This document shows, in pieces, positions 1 to 10,200 of a stretch of 64,000 nt of DNA; position 1 is the first letter of the stretch, and each line of letters opens with the position of its first letter. The notes beneath the pieces are model-generated. The model did no database searches, was not told the origin of the DNA, and saw only the letters and a list, made by a program, of their open reading frames with translations. The position numbers were made by a program, and so were the translations under genes. The stretch comes from Burkholderiales bacterium (GTDB taxonomy: Bacteria; Pseudomonadota; Gammaproteobacteria; Burkholderiales; Burkholderiaceae_C), in contig JACRBA010000132.1 in assembly GCA_016213265.1 (NCBI GenBank), positions 1-64,000 of the forward strand. The letters are read 5' to 3'.

Positions 1-88
1 ACTGCGACGGGTGCTCGCTGCGATGCTCCAGCACCATGCGCACGGCACGCTCGCGCACCTCGGGGGAAAACTTCGGGGACTTCTTCAT
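1..88 (-). CDS. IS3-family transposase OrfA, N-terminal fragment
   Basis: The reverse strand reads [19 protein letters not shown] and then [10 protein letters not shown] before running off the window. This is the standard N-terminus of the IS3 OrfA helix-turn-helix protein, the DNA-binding half of the OrfAB transposase. The ATG at 88 follows a GGAG-type ribosome site. Only 29 codons are visible, so integrity cannot be judged. Confidence 0.85.
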   Translation of the reverse strand, partial: MKKSPKFSPEVRERAVRMVLEHRSEHPSQ

Positions 89-136
89 GGCTCCATTCTC
101 CAGAGTTGGAGCCTCCGTCAAACCCGGGGCGGTTCA
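1..136 (-). mobile_element. IS3-family insertion sequence, one end (partial)
   Basis: The element enters from the left edge and ends at about 136. Read inward its terminus is TGAACCGCCCCGGGTT, a typical end for IS3-family elements in Burkholderiales. The start of a transposase orfA lies 48 bp inside this end, as usual for the family. The element replaces the downstream part of a minus-strand gene (137-749). Its other end and the target duplication are outside the window. Confidence 0.8.
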
Positions 137-749
137 CTTCGAGCATCTGCACCGACAGCGCCTGATGGTTCAGCGAGACATGGTAAAGCTCGGACTGCAA
201 CTGCTCTGTGATCTCGACGGCGTCGGGCTGCGACGGGATCACGTAGACCTGTGCCAGCAGGGCTTCGCGCTCAGCCTCCTCCAGTGCCAGGTAGGCCTCG
301 AAAGCCGGCTTGAGCTCGCTGTTGGTGGAACTGGTCGCTGCATGCTTGAGTCGCTTGGCGGCCTCAGCCACGTCGCGGTCGCGGCCCTCGATACCCAGGG
401 CGCCGCATGCGCTTCCGGGCGCGGCCGCAGCGGTGGTGATCAGGAAACGCGCTGTGCCAAGCGGAATATCACCGCTGGCCAGGCCCACCAGCCAGACGCG
501 CAGCGTCTTCCACAGCTCGGCACTCAGATCGGTCAGGGTCGCAGCCGCCTTCAGCGAATGTTTGGCCTGCAGCACCGCCAGCGGTTCTCCGCCAACTTCG
601 AAACTCACGTCGTCCAGTGTCTCCAGGCTCACAACGAAGTCGCTGGTACGGCTGCGCCGGATTGCCCACAGCAGGGCGAGCCGGACCTGGTACAGGTAGC
701 CCACCATCGACGGGGCGGCGCCGAAGGTGGAGATGCTGGGCGGGATCAT
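137..749 (-). pseudogene. Third gene of the OLD/UvrD operon: Cap4/DUF4297-like nuclease, truncated by IS3
   Basis: About 204 codons are readable from the ATG at 749, which has a strong AGGAGG site and lies 28 bp after the helicase stop. The IS3 end at 136 then interrupts the gene. The N-terminus has GYLYQVRLALLWAI, LETLDDVSFEV and LQAKHSL. The spaced acidic residues followed by Q-x-K, then DLWKTLRVWL, resemble the PD-(D/E)xK nuclease domain of Cap4/DUF4297 and ABC three-component effectors. That family is my recognition from motifs, not a search result. The gene is co-directional with the ATPase and helicase upstream and was probably the effector or partner of that system. The normal C-terminus is missing, so it is unlikely to work as encoded here. 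Confidence 0.6.
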
Positions 750-2467
750 GGTGGACGCCTCCTGTCCTGAATTCGAGCTACGCCACCGCAACGCGAGGCA
801 CGCCGGCCTTGTCGAGCAATTCGTAGAGCGGCGCGACCTTCGTTCGCTGGCCGCGCTCGGGCGAGTAGGTGAAGATCACCCGCTGCTTGGCGCGGGTGAA
901 TGCGACAAAGAATCCGGCCGTTGCATCGACCGGGTCCTGGGTGTAGCTCCACCAAGCATCGTCATCGAGCCCAACGAAAATGACGGTGTGATACTCCAAG
1001 CCTTTGCTCTTGTGCAGAGTCATCAGGGGGAGCGCGTTGGCACCCTCATACGCGTCCAGTGCTGCACGCCAGTCCTGTGCTTGGGCGGCGCTGGCCAGCA
1101 GGTGCAGAACGACGCTGCTCTCCACCTCGGCGAACCAGTTTCCCTGGCCATACGGCGCATGCGCGGCGACTAAGGAACTGGGATCCAGGAACGCCAGCAC
1201 TGCCTGGACCATGGACCGGGCTTGTGCTTCGGTGGACGGGGGATGTGGATGCAGTCGGACAAACCCACTGGCGAAGTCATCTAGATCGCGGGCCAGCGCG
1301 CGCCGGGCCCGATCGTCGGTGGGGTCAGTGCCGCGCAACTCGGCCAACGCATACTGAGCCTCGCTCCAACTCGATCCACCGCGTGCGGCGCAGGCCAGGC
1401 GCAGCATCACGAGCACCAACTGCGAAAGCGGCTCCGTCAGCAACTCCTGCAGCATCTGGCTGCCGACATAAGCGGCTTCGTTGCGGACAGGGATGCCGGC
1501 TGCCGCGAAAGCGGGCGTCAGCACTTGGGCATAGTCCTCGGCCTTCTGCCGGACCAGCAGCACGAAATCTGTGGGCTGCAGCCCGTGTTCGCGCATTTGC
1601 GCCGCGACGTAGGTTGCCAGCCTGCTGGCCTCTGCGCGTGTACTGGAGAAGTCCCAGATGGAACAGCAGGCGTCGGAGATGGCTGATTTGGCCTTGGATT
1701 CGGGGCGTGCTGCACTCGCGTCCAGGGCCAGCGCCAGCACGTGCTGAATACGGACCAGTTCGGGCGATGAGCGGTAGTTGCTCAGCAGCGGGATGCGCTT
1801 CGCAGCAAAGGACCGATCAAAGGCACCGAATGGATCATCCATCGCGAGCGCGAAGCGCATGATCTGCTGCTTGTTGTCGCCCACGGCCGTCATGACCGTC
1901 GAGGTGCCGAGGAAGATGGTCTGCACCAGGTCGAGTTGGGCTTGCGTGGTGTCCTGGAATTCATCCATGAACACATGCGAATAGGTCAAAGCCAGGGCAT
2001 GGCGTACCGCTGCGTTGATGCGGACCAAGAGCTCGGCCAGGCGGCTGAGCATGGGGAAGGACAGGTAGCTGCGCTCGGCACTGCGCAACTGATGATCCCA
2101 AAAGCGCTGGCCTGCCCAGTGGCCGGCCGTGGTTGTGGGCCAGCCGGCTTCCGGCAGGGGCCCGTCCAGGACATGGCGCCGCTCGAACGCGATGGCCGGG
2201 ATGGTCTGAACGGCTGCGGCTCCGAACGGGTTGTCCTGCGCCTGCCCCGCACGTCGCAGGAAGTCGGCCCAGTAGGCCTTCTTCGGAAACAGGATGCCGT
2301 AGTCGGCGGTCGGCCGCCAGCGGTCCGGCAGCGCTTGGCCGAAACGATCGACAAGGCTTTTGGCGAATGCGTCGAACGTCAGAGAGTCGAAGCGCCTTGC
2401 GTGATCCGCGTGGCAGCGCTGGCGCACGCGGCTGGACAGATTGCGAGCCGCGTCGCGCTTGAAGCTA

Positions 2468-3291
2468 GGGCCTGTTAACACATCCGAAGTCCATCAGCCA
2501 CAAGAACGAAGCTGATGAAGCCCAGGAACATGAGATCGAGCTTCTCGAAGCGCGAGAAGATCCGGCGATAGCCCTTGAGCCGGCGGAACAAGCGCTCGAC
2601 CTCATTCCGGCGTTTGTACATCTCGCGGTCGTACTCCCAAGGTTCGATCCGCGTCTTCATCGGTGGCACCACCGGCACGAACCCCAGATCCAGGGCCAAC
2701 TGCCGCGTCTCTTTGCCTTCGTAAGCTCGGTCCATCAACAAATGCACCGGCCTGCTGGTCGGCCCAAGACTGCTGAGCAGGCGCCGACCTTCGGGAGCGT
2801 CGTGTGCCTGCCCAGGCGAGAGGCAGAACGTCACAGCCGTTCGAGCATCCGCGGCAACCATATGAATCTTGGTGTTCCATCCCCCTCGGGACTTTCCGAT
2901 GGACTGCGGGCCGTTTTTTTTAGTGCTCCAGTGCCGTCGGGATGGACCTTGATGCTGGTGGAGTCCAGCGATACCGCTTCGATCTTGATGCGCACGACCT
3001 GGGCCCGCTGCAACTCCTCGAACATGCGATCAAGTACCCCGGCCTTGGTCCAGCGGTTCATGCGCGTGTAGATGGTGTGCCAGTTGCCAAACCGCTTGGG
3101 CAGTCCGCGCCACTTGCAGCCATGCTCGGCCACATAGAGGATCGCATTGACCACTTGCAGGTTGCTCAGGCTAACGTTGCCACGCTGCTTGGGCAGACAG
3201 TGTTCAATCGTGGCGAATTGCTCGGGTGTGATCTCCATGCCCCAGAGTATCCGCCGCAATGAACGCAATCGCTATTAGTGTTAACACGCCC
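2468..3291 (-). mobile_element. IS5-family insertion sequence (IS427-like), complete, 824 bp
   Basis: The inward ends read GGGCCTGTTAACACAT and GGGCGTGTTAACACTA, a near-perfect terminal inverted repeat. TA flanks both sides (2466-2467 and 3292-3293), the 2-bp duplication expected for the IS427 subgroup. The element carries a two-frame transposase and looks complete. It sits inside the UvrD-like helicase gene. Confidence 0.92.
2475..3238 (-). CDS. IS5-family transposase, two overlapping frames joined by frameshift
   Basis: The first frame starts at 3238 (MEITPEQFATIEHCLPKQ) and encodes the N-terminal DUF4096-type domain through GLPKRFGNWHTIYTRMNRW and the first catalytic stretch VSLDSTSIK. 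The second frame holds HLLMDRAYEGKETRQLA and YKRRNEVERLFRRLKGYRRI, the DDE second Asp and the Y-(2)-R-(3)-E-(6)-K signature. They join at a run of eight A residues (2914-2921 on the reverse strand). A -1 slip there gives KKNGPQSIGKSRGGW leading into NTKIHMVAADARTAV. This is typical programmed frameshifting for the subgroup, not decay. The stop codon lies in the terminal repeat. Confidence 0.9.
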
Positions 3292-3507
3292 TAATCGCAA
3301 GGATGCGTTGCGGGGCGGGGGATGCGCCGGTTTGCAAGAGAAAGGCCGCCCGCTGCGCCAGCAACTCCGTCTTTCCGGCGCCCGGTCCGGCAAGCACCGA
3401 ACAATGCTCGCTGGAGCGCACTACAGTCAGCGCATTCGGCTCAAGGCTGTCAACGCCCACCGGCAGCCAGTCGGCCGCTGGGATGCGCCACGGCGGCAAG
3501 GCCATGC

Positions 3508-5478
3508 TCACAGCTGTGACACCTCCGCGGCAATGTGCTGCAGCACCCGCTGGAGTACCGGTGGCATGCCGGCACGCAATGCGGGCAGATCGATGTGCGT
3601 CAGGGCGCGCAGGTGAGTGGCGGGCTTGCTTTGAGTCAGGAAGTGATAGCGATAGGCGGCCATGTGAGCGCAGAAAGGCTGCGCGTTACCGGTGTAGCCG
3701 GTCAGGCCGGGTCCCGCCCTTCCCAGAACCACCTCGGCGGCAGCCTCGTTGGTCATGCGCGGTCCCGTCCCCTCGATGGTGGCTGCATAGGCGGCTGGGA
3801 AGGCGTGCAGCATGGCCAGATCGAGATCCAAGGGCCAAGAGAAGAAGACCGATGACGAGCGCTGCAGATAGTCGAGCCAGCCTTCGAGATTCGCACCGTC
3901 CCACGTATCCATCGTTGCCAGACACTCGTCGGTCAGGATTGAGCCGTCAGACAAGGCCAGGATCTGCTCACGAGGCGTTCCCAATGCAAGCAGTTGCTGC
4001 AGCGCGTTCTTGACGCGGCCATAGCCACCGCCGTCGCGCCCGAGGTCCAGGTCGAGCAGAGTCGCATACGGAATTCCCAGTCCCTTCAACAACCTCCAGA
4101 AGTGGTTCACATGGCGACCACCGAGCGGCACGATGGCCACGAAGGACGGATCAACCAGGAGGTCCAGGGCCTCGGCCAGCCGAGGCAGCACTATGCGCTC
4201 GGAGTCACCTTCGACCAGCAGAACGAAACGCGCGAAGTACAGCTCAGGAAAGGCCAGGAAGGCATTGCGGACGAACTTGATCGCCTCGACGCTTCCGGTG
4301 GGCACCGGGATGTGCTGGACGGTCGACGTACCGCTGGCCGCATCACGTCTGCAGTAGCGCACGTCCTCGGGCGGGATGCGCCCGAGCACCGAGGGCGCAT
4401 GGCTGCTGACGAAGGCCTGCCCGGCACCAGTCTCCACGAGACTACGGATTTGCTTCAGGATCCGTGACAGGTAGTACGGAGTCACGTGGTTCTCCGGCTC
4501 CTCGACCGCAAAGAGGGTCAGGGCAGGCACGCTGAGCTCCTCGGAGCGGAACCCCTCGATCCGGCCTGCCACCGCAGCCCGCTCCACATCGAACACGGCC
4601 GCCGCCAACGCGAAATAGAAGAGGGACTGCTGCCCGTCGCTCAAGGCTTCCAGCCCACGGTCCTGGCCCGCCGGGCCGCGCTTGAACATCACACCGATGC
4701 GCGCGATGACTTCCTCGAAGCGTCGGCTCGTCAAGCTGAGCTCCGGCGCGCAGTCGATGTCGCCCTCGTGCAGGGCGTCCCAGCGATGGGACAGGGCTTG
4801 GCTGATCGCCTGGATGGCCTTCTCGCCACCAAAGGCAGTCGTCAGTTGTTCCGTGGCGGCATTGACCGCTGACTGCGTCCCTGCCGACCACTCGATCGCC
4901 CTGAGCAGCCGAGCGGCCAGAGCTCCTGTCGTGGCGCGGATCTGCGTAGCTGCATCGCGGCTGGCCGGTGTGTAGAACAACTGGATCAAGCCACGGTCAG
5001 CGGGCGCCACAGGGAAGGCCTGGTCGTCGCGGACGATCGGCTCGGCGGTCCCGATCCAGCTCAGCTCCTGGCTGACAGTACCTTCGGCCGTACCGTCATC
5101 ATCCCAGCGAGCGCGCAGCCGTAACCGGCATAGCGGAGTACCACCCGGTCGCTCCACCCGTACATGACGAAATACGGGAGCCACCGTTGCCGCAGTGGCA
5201 CTACCGTCCGCCAACTCCGGCAAGCTCAGCCGCACATCGATGGTCAGCGCCCGCGATTTGGGGCGCTCGGTCTCGGTGGGTGGCACATGGAAGTCGGAGA
5301 GGACGACCGTGCGCAGTGCCCGGGCCACCCCGAACAGGCGCATTAGGGCTTGGAGTGCTGCTGTCTTGCCGGAGGCATTGGCCCCGACGAACCCGGTCAG
5401 GCCGGGGCTGAGATGAACGACCGTGGGGACGGGGCCATAGCACCGGAACCCGGTGATGGTGACGCTTTCGACATGCAT
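3508..5478 (-). CDS. OLD-family ATPase/TOPRIM endonuclease (GajA-like)
   Basis: This 656-residue protein has the architecture of overcoming-lysogenization-defect nucleases. The N-terminal ABC-type ATPase begins VESVTITGFRCYG and has a Walker A GANASGKT (residues 32-39) and a Walker B/acidic stretch FAVEEPENH (near 323). A C-terminal TOPRIM domain has LLVEGDSE (near 420) and LLDLDLG (near 474), the metal-binding E and DxD. The start at 5478 is chosen because the family N-terminus begins there and AGGGAG precedes it; an upstream extension is unrelated sequence. The stop overlaps the GTG of the helicase gene. The ATPase itself looks intact although both downstream partners are disrupted. Family knowledge suggests nucleotide-regulated DNA cleavage against phage; activity here is inference. 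Confidence 0.85.
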   Translation of the reverse strand: MHVESVTITGFRCYGPVPTVVHLSPGLTGFVGANASGKTAALQALMRLFGVARALRTVVLSDFHVPPTETERPKSRALTIDVRLSLPELADGSATAATVAPVFRHVRVERPGGTPLCRLRLRARWDDDGTAEGTVSQELSWIGTAEPIVRDDQAFPVAPADRGLIQLFYTPASRDAATQIRATTGALAARLLRAIEWSAGTQSAVNAATEQLTTAFGGEKAIQAISQALSHRWDALHEGDIDCAPELSLTSRRFEEVIARIGVMFKRGPAGQDRGLEALSDGQQSLFYFALAAAVFDVERAAVAGRIEGFRSEELSVPALTLFAVEEPENHVTPYYLSRILKQIRSLVETGAGQAFVSSHAPSVLGRIPPEDVRYCRRDAASGTSTVQHIPVPTGSVEAIKFVRNAFLAFPELYFARFVLLVEGDSERIVLPRLAEALDLLVDPSFVAIVPLGGRHVNHFWRLLKGLGIPYATLLDLDLGRDGGGYGRVKNALQQLLALGTPREQILALSDGSILTDECLATMDTWDGANLEGWLDYLQRSSSVFFSWPLDLDLAMLHAFPAAYAATIEGTGPRMTNEAAAEVVLGRAGPGLTGYTGNAQPFCAHMAAYRYHFLTQSKPATHLRALTHIDLPALRAGMPPVLQRVLQHIAAEVSQL

Positions 5479-5772
5479 TGGCACCGCTCCCTGGTGGCCT
5501 TTGTTGTTCATGCACGCCAGACCTACCGTCGACATCGCAATGCAGGTACCGGCGCGATTCGATGTTAGCAAGTCAACGCACGCGTTCGCCTGGACACAAT
5601 CAGACCTGGCGTACCCAGTGATCGCAAAGCGACAGATATCGGACGCAGGGCCCACCGACGTGAAGGACCGCAACCGCTGCAGAGCCGTCGTTCTCTCAGC
5701 TCCTGTCCGTGGCGGCTTGGTCAGCTCATTCGCGCGAGCAGAACACCGGCAGCCGTCGGTGATTCCAGATCG

Positions 5773-6369
5773 CTAGTGACCTCGCGTTCGAGGCGCTGCC
5801 TCGACTTCCCGCCCACCGCGCGGGCAAATGCCATCGAGAAACAGCCCGATCAAATGCTCGGTGCGTGGCTTGGGCGAACGGGCGTGTTCGGTGGCCAATG
5901 ATGTAGCGGTGGCCACGACGACGAGGTCATCAAAGGTGACGTCGCGCCGCACGGCGCCGGCCGTTTGCGCACTTCTCAGCAGCCGGCGCCCCTCCTTGCT
6001 GGTGGCGTCGCACCCAGGCGTGCCGCTCTGCAGCATCGCGCCCAGTGAGGTGGCGAGCCCGCGGTAGACGGTGGTCTGCACGACCAGGTCGTGCAGGTAG
6101 GCGCGCAGGGCGGCGAGGGGGGTCAGCGCGGCGGAGCGGGCCTGGCTGTCCGCTGCGAGCCGCAGGAAGCGCTCGCTGTAAGCAGCGGCGAGCAGGGCCT
6201 CGCGCGTGGGGAAGCGCCGATAGAGCGTGCCGATGCCCACGCCGGCGCGCTTGGCCACGTCTTCCATGGATGCATCGGCGCCGCGCTCGACGAACACCTC
6301 TTCGGCCGCGGCGAGCAGGCGCTGGCGGTTGCGCTGCGCGTCAGCGCGCAGGGGAGTGTCGTCGGCCAA
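5773..6369 (-). CDS. TetR-family transcriptional regulator
   Basis: This 198-residue regulator has an N-terminal TetR helix-turn-helix: LLAAAEEVFVERG, then MEDVAKRAGVGIGTLYRRF and PTREALLAAAY. A helical ligand-binding domain follows. The start is most likely the TTG at 6369, preceded by GAGGAA at good spacing; no ATG fits. It is divergent from a short-chain dehydrogenase, and the 85-bp gap contains a strong dyad (6396-6438) that is the likely operator for both genes. The effector is unknown. Confidence 0.88.
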   Translation of the reverse strand: MADDTPLRADAQRNRQRLLAAAEEVFVERGADASMEDVAKRAGVGIGTLYRRFPTREALLAAAYSERFLRLAADSQARSAALTPLAALRAYLHDLVVQTTVYRGLATSLGAMLQSGTPGCDATSKEGRRLLRSAQTAGAVRRDVTFDDLVVVATATSLATEHARSPKPRTEHLIGLFLDGICPRGGREVEAAPRTRGH

Positions 6370-6395
6370 GGGGTCTTCCTCGGGATGATGGGATA

Positions 6396-6438
6396 AGTGG
6401 AGACTACCTCCGCATACTAAGCGGAGCAACACTCCACT
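6396..6438. promoter_or_regulatory. Double inverted repeat, probable TetR operator
   Basis: Four arms are arranged symmetrically about 6417: AGTGGAG (6396-6402), CTCCGC (6408-6413), GCGGAG (6421-6426) and CTCCACT (6432-6438), with spacers of 5, 7 and 5. All arm pairs match perfectly. It lies between the divergent TetR and dehydrogenase genes, the classic position for TetR autorepression and target control. It could bind two dimers. Confidence 0.75.
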
Positions 6439-6454
6439 TTTGGAAGGCAACGAG

Positions 6455-7202
6455 ATGACTGATCGATTCGCAGGCAAGGTGGTCGCCATCACAGGCGGTA
6501 CAGAGGGCATCGGGCTCGAGACGGCAAGAGCATTCGCCGCAGAGGGCGCGCAGGTGTATGTCACGGGGCGGCGGCAGGACAGGCTGGACGATGCCGTGCG
6601 CCAGATCGGGCGTGGCGCGGTGGGCGTGCAGGGCGACGTGGGCGAGCGGGCGGACGTCGAGCGGCTGTATGCCCGCATCAGCCGGGACCATGGGCGGCTC
6701 GACGTGGTGTTCGCCAACGCCGGCCTCTCCGAATCGGCCGCGCTGGGCGAGATCGACGAGGCCCACCTGGAGCGGGTGTTCGCCTCCAACGTGAAGGGCA
6801 CCGTGTTCACGGTGCAGGGGGCGTTGCCGCTCATGACGACCGGCGGCGCGGTGGTGCTCGCGGGTTCAGCCGCCGGCGGCCGGTGTGGGCCTGGGCGCGC
6901 TCTCGGTCTACAGCGCCAGCAAGGCGGCGATCCGCTCGTTCGCGCGCACCTGGACCACGGATCTGAAAAGCCGCGGCATCCGCGTGAACGTGGTCTCGCC
7001 CGGCATGGTGTTGACCCCGGCCATGCACGCATACCTGGCGCGCCATGCCGGCGCCGAGGGCGCGTTGACGCAGATGATTCCATTCGGCCGGCTGGCCGAG
7101 CCGGCCGAGATCGCGAGCGCGGTGCTGTTCCTGGCTTCTGACGAGGCCCGCTTCGTGGCGGGGCACGAGCTCTTCGTGGATGGTGGCGTGATGGCCGTCT
7201 AG
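6455..7202 (+). pseudogene. Short-chain dehydrogenase/reductase, frameshifted
   Basis: The N-terminal half (from MTDRFAGKVVAITGG) has the NAD(P)-binding GGTEGIG and the FANAG motif. The C-terminal half has YSASKAA (catalytic Tyr and Lys), VNVVSPGMVLTP and the C-terminal GHELFVDGGV. The halves lie in different frames and must join near 6880, in the stretch GGCGGCCGGTGTGGG, where one extra base appears to be present. Otherwise the enzyme is full length (about 248 residues). The start at 6455 has GGAAGG upstream. It is divergent from its probable TetR repressor. A single-base sequencing error in this GC-rich run is as likely as a real mutation. Confidence 0.82.
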
Positions 7203-7230
7203 CGGCCGCGGGTGAAGCCCGCCCTCGCCC

Positions 7231-10200
7231 TCACAGCTGCATCTGCAGCCGCAGCGCGTAGCGGCGCCCGCTGGACCACGCGGCGCGCTGCATCATGCCG
7301 ATGTGCTGCTGCATGGTCTGGGTGAAGGTGGCGTCGGTGAGGTTCTGCGCCTCGAAGCCGAGCGTCACGCGGCTGTTGAGCTGGTGGAAGATGCCCATGT
7401 CCCACTGGCCGTAGGCGCCGGCCCAGGTGGGCAGGGCCCAGGCCACGTTGCGCTCACCGCGGGTGGGGCTGTCGGGGTTGGTGTCCAGGCCGCCCCAGCC
7501 GTTGGTGCCGTAGGCGTTGGCCGCGAGCAGGTATTTGTCGCGCCAGGTGTAGGCCAGGCGCGCCGAGAGCGGGCCCTGGTCGTACAGCAGGGCGAAGTTG
7601 TAGGCGCGGCGTGACAGGTTCTGCAGGGGCAGGTTGCCGAAGGTGCGGCCGTCGGTGTCGCAGCCGTTGAGCGAGAGCGAGATGGCCGCGGTGGTGTCGT
7701 CCAGCCCCGTGCAGTAGGTGGGCTGCAGGGGGGAATACAGGCGCTGGCGGCTGTCGATGTAGGTGGCGTTGGCCCGCAGGCCAAAGCCGGCCAGCCAGCC
7801 GGGCAGCATGTCGAGGTAGCGCTGGAAGCCGATCTCTGCGCCGCTGGCGTGGCCGCGCGCGCCGTTGATGGGGGAGCTGACGATGAAGTCGTGCGGCGTG
7901 CCGGTGGTGTCTTCCAGGGTGTAGACGGACGTGCGGCCGACGACGATGTCCTTGAGCTCCTTGTGGAAGACGCCGACCGTGAACGAGCCGGCCCTGGAGA
8001 AGTAGTACTCCGCCGAGAGGTCGAAGCTCTGCGCCATCGTGGGCTTGAGGAAGGGGTTGCTGCGGCTGCCGTCGCCCGAGTAGGTGATGGGTTCGCTCGT
8101 GTTGGGGTAGCCGGTGGGGATGTTCTGGCTGAGCTGGATGTAGCCCTGCAGATGGTAGAAGTCGGGCCGGGCCATCGCGCGGGCGGCGGCGGCGCGCAGT
8201 TGCAGTTTGTCGCTCGCGCGGTACAGCAGGTTCAGGCTGGGCAGCACGCGGGTGTAGGTGCTGCGGTAGTTCACCTCGGTGTCGGGGTCGATGGGGTCGA
8301 ACACCGGCGCGCCGGGCACGGGCTGCGGGGTGAACACCAGCCGGCCGACCGCGCCCACCTCGGTGCGCACCACGCGCACGCCCACATGGCCTTCCAGGGG
8401 CAGCTGCCACGGCGGCGGCGCGGCAAAGTTCAGCTGGCCGTACAGCGCCTGGGTGCGCTCGGTCTGCGGGTTGGACCAGCGCGGCGTGCCGAAGGCGCCG
8501 GTGGGTGTGACCCAGCTGTAGCGGTTGATGCAGGCCTGCGCCTCGGCGGGGTCGGGGTAGGCGTCGCGGCAGAGCGCGTCGCGGTAGGCGTGCAGCTTCT
8601 CGAAGCTGCCGGGCAGGTTCTGCACGAGATGCCGTTGGGGCACCAGCACGCTGGCGGGCATGCCGGCGGCGCCGCCGAAGAAGCGGTCGAACCGGTGCAG
8701 CTCCACATCCTGGGCGAAGCGCGGGTCGCTCAGCATGGCCAGCTGGCCGCCGGGGGCGAGCCACGACTCGGTGATGGGCGCCCAGTGGTAGCCGCCGTCG
8801 GTCTGCCGCGAGACGGCGTGGCGGTCGGTCAGGCGCACGCCCACGCGCCCTTGCCGCAGCACGGGGTGGCTGTCGAACTGGTAGGTGGCGTCGCCGCGCC
8901 AGGCGGTCATCTCGGCCGTGTTGTCTTCGCGGTGGTCCTGCGTGAAGTTCCAGAAGTAATGGGCCGGGTCGGCCAGGAAGTCGCGGTCCGCCTGGTCAAA
9001 GCTCAGGCGCGGCACCGAGCCGCTCAGGTCCACCTGCTGCTTGGGCAGCGGCAGCGTCTTCAGGCCCACGGTGTTGTCGTAGCCGGCCACGTCGGCCTGC
9101 GTGCGCTGCAGGTCGGTGCTGAGCGTCCAGCGGTCCGACGCGTCCCACTGCAGGTGCCAGGCCAGGTCGCGGGTGCGCGAGGTGGAGTCGGCGTAGCGCA
9201 CGTCGGTGCCGAGCACCACGCCATGCAGCACGCCGGTGCGCAGGGCGCCGGTCGGGCCGAAGGTGGCGCCCGCGTCCAGCGTGGTGGCCCAGCGGTCGCC
9301 GTAGAAGTAGCTGGCGTTTTCCGTCCACGCCAGGCGGTGGCGGGCTTCCACGTAGCCCAGTGACGATTGCACATCACCGCGGCGCCATTGCAGCGTGGCG
9401 TGCAGCCCTTCGCGTTCGCGGTCGTAGGCAATGGACCGCCACGACACGCCAGAGGGCACCCAGTAGGTGGTGCCACTGGTGTCGCCGGCCAGCGCGTCGG
9501 TGCGCGGGAAGTACGGCTCGACATGGAAGGCGTCGGTGCGGTCGCGGATGGCCGAGCGCGAGTAGCTGATCAGCGCGCCGATGTGGCCCAGATCGGTGTG
9601 CCAGCGGTGGGTGGCCAGGCCCGAGAACGATGGCACGGGCTGGCGGCGCAGGGACGATTCCTCCGCGCTGAGCGACACGGCCACCCGCGAGCCGGGGAAG
9701 TCGAAGGGCTTCCAGGTGCGCAGGTTCACCAGGCCGCCGATGCCGCCCTCGATCTGGGCGGCCGAGGGGTTCTTGTACACGTCCACGCCTGCCAGCAGCT
9801 CGGGCGGCACATCTTCGAAGCTGATGGCGCGCCCGCCGTTGGCCGAGAACGACTCGCGGCCATTGGTCTCGCTGCGCACGTAGCTCAGGCCGCGGATGGA
9901 GACGCCCGCGCCGACGATGGAGAACTTCTCCACCCCGTCGTTCAACGACTTCACGTTGGACATCGTGCGGTCGATGCTCACGCCCACCACACGCTGCAGC
10001 ACCTCGCTCACCGATTTGTCGGGCAGCTTGCCGATGTCTTCGGCCACGATGGAATCGACCAGCTCCTCGGCCGTCTGCTTGATGCGCTGGGCCGACTGCA
10101 TGGCCTCACGCTGGCCCACGACGACGACGCGTTCCACACCGGCTGCGTCGCTCGCATCGGTCGCGCCGCTGCCGGCTGCGGCGGGTTGCGCCCAGACGGG

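Larger units (their letters stand above)
778..3511 (-). pseudogene. UvrD/Rep-family helicase (GajB-like), split by an IS5-family insertion
   Basis: This superfamily 1 DNA helicase is encoded in two pieces, 3511-3292 and 2467-778. The first piece carries the Walker A AGPGAGKT (residues 41-48). The second carries FMDEFQDTTQ (motif II), GDNKQQI (III), LSNYRSSPELV (IV), TLHKSKGLEYHTVIF (V) and AFTRAKQRVIF (VI). Removing the element at 2468-3291 and one TA copy joins ILAI to SFKRDAARNL in frame, giving 635 residues with every motif. The GTG start at 3511 overlaps the stop of the OLD ATPase gene (GTGA), so the two were translationally coupled, as in class 2 OLD/Gabija pairs. With the element present the helicase lacks its Walker A strand and should be inactive. 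Confidence 0.88.

Noticed and set aside
36-770. Plus-strand frame covering the left edge
   Set aside because: It crosses the IS3 end and opposes the minus-strand nuclease-like gene with a good ribosome site; no motif supports it.
7849-9363. 504-codon plus-strand frame inside the TonB receptor
   Set aside because: It is antisense to a protein with clear plug and barrel motifs; the composition is typical of a GC-rich shadow frame.
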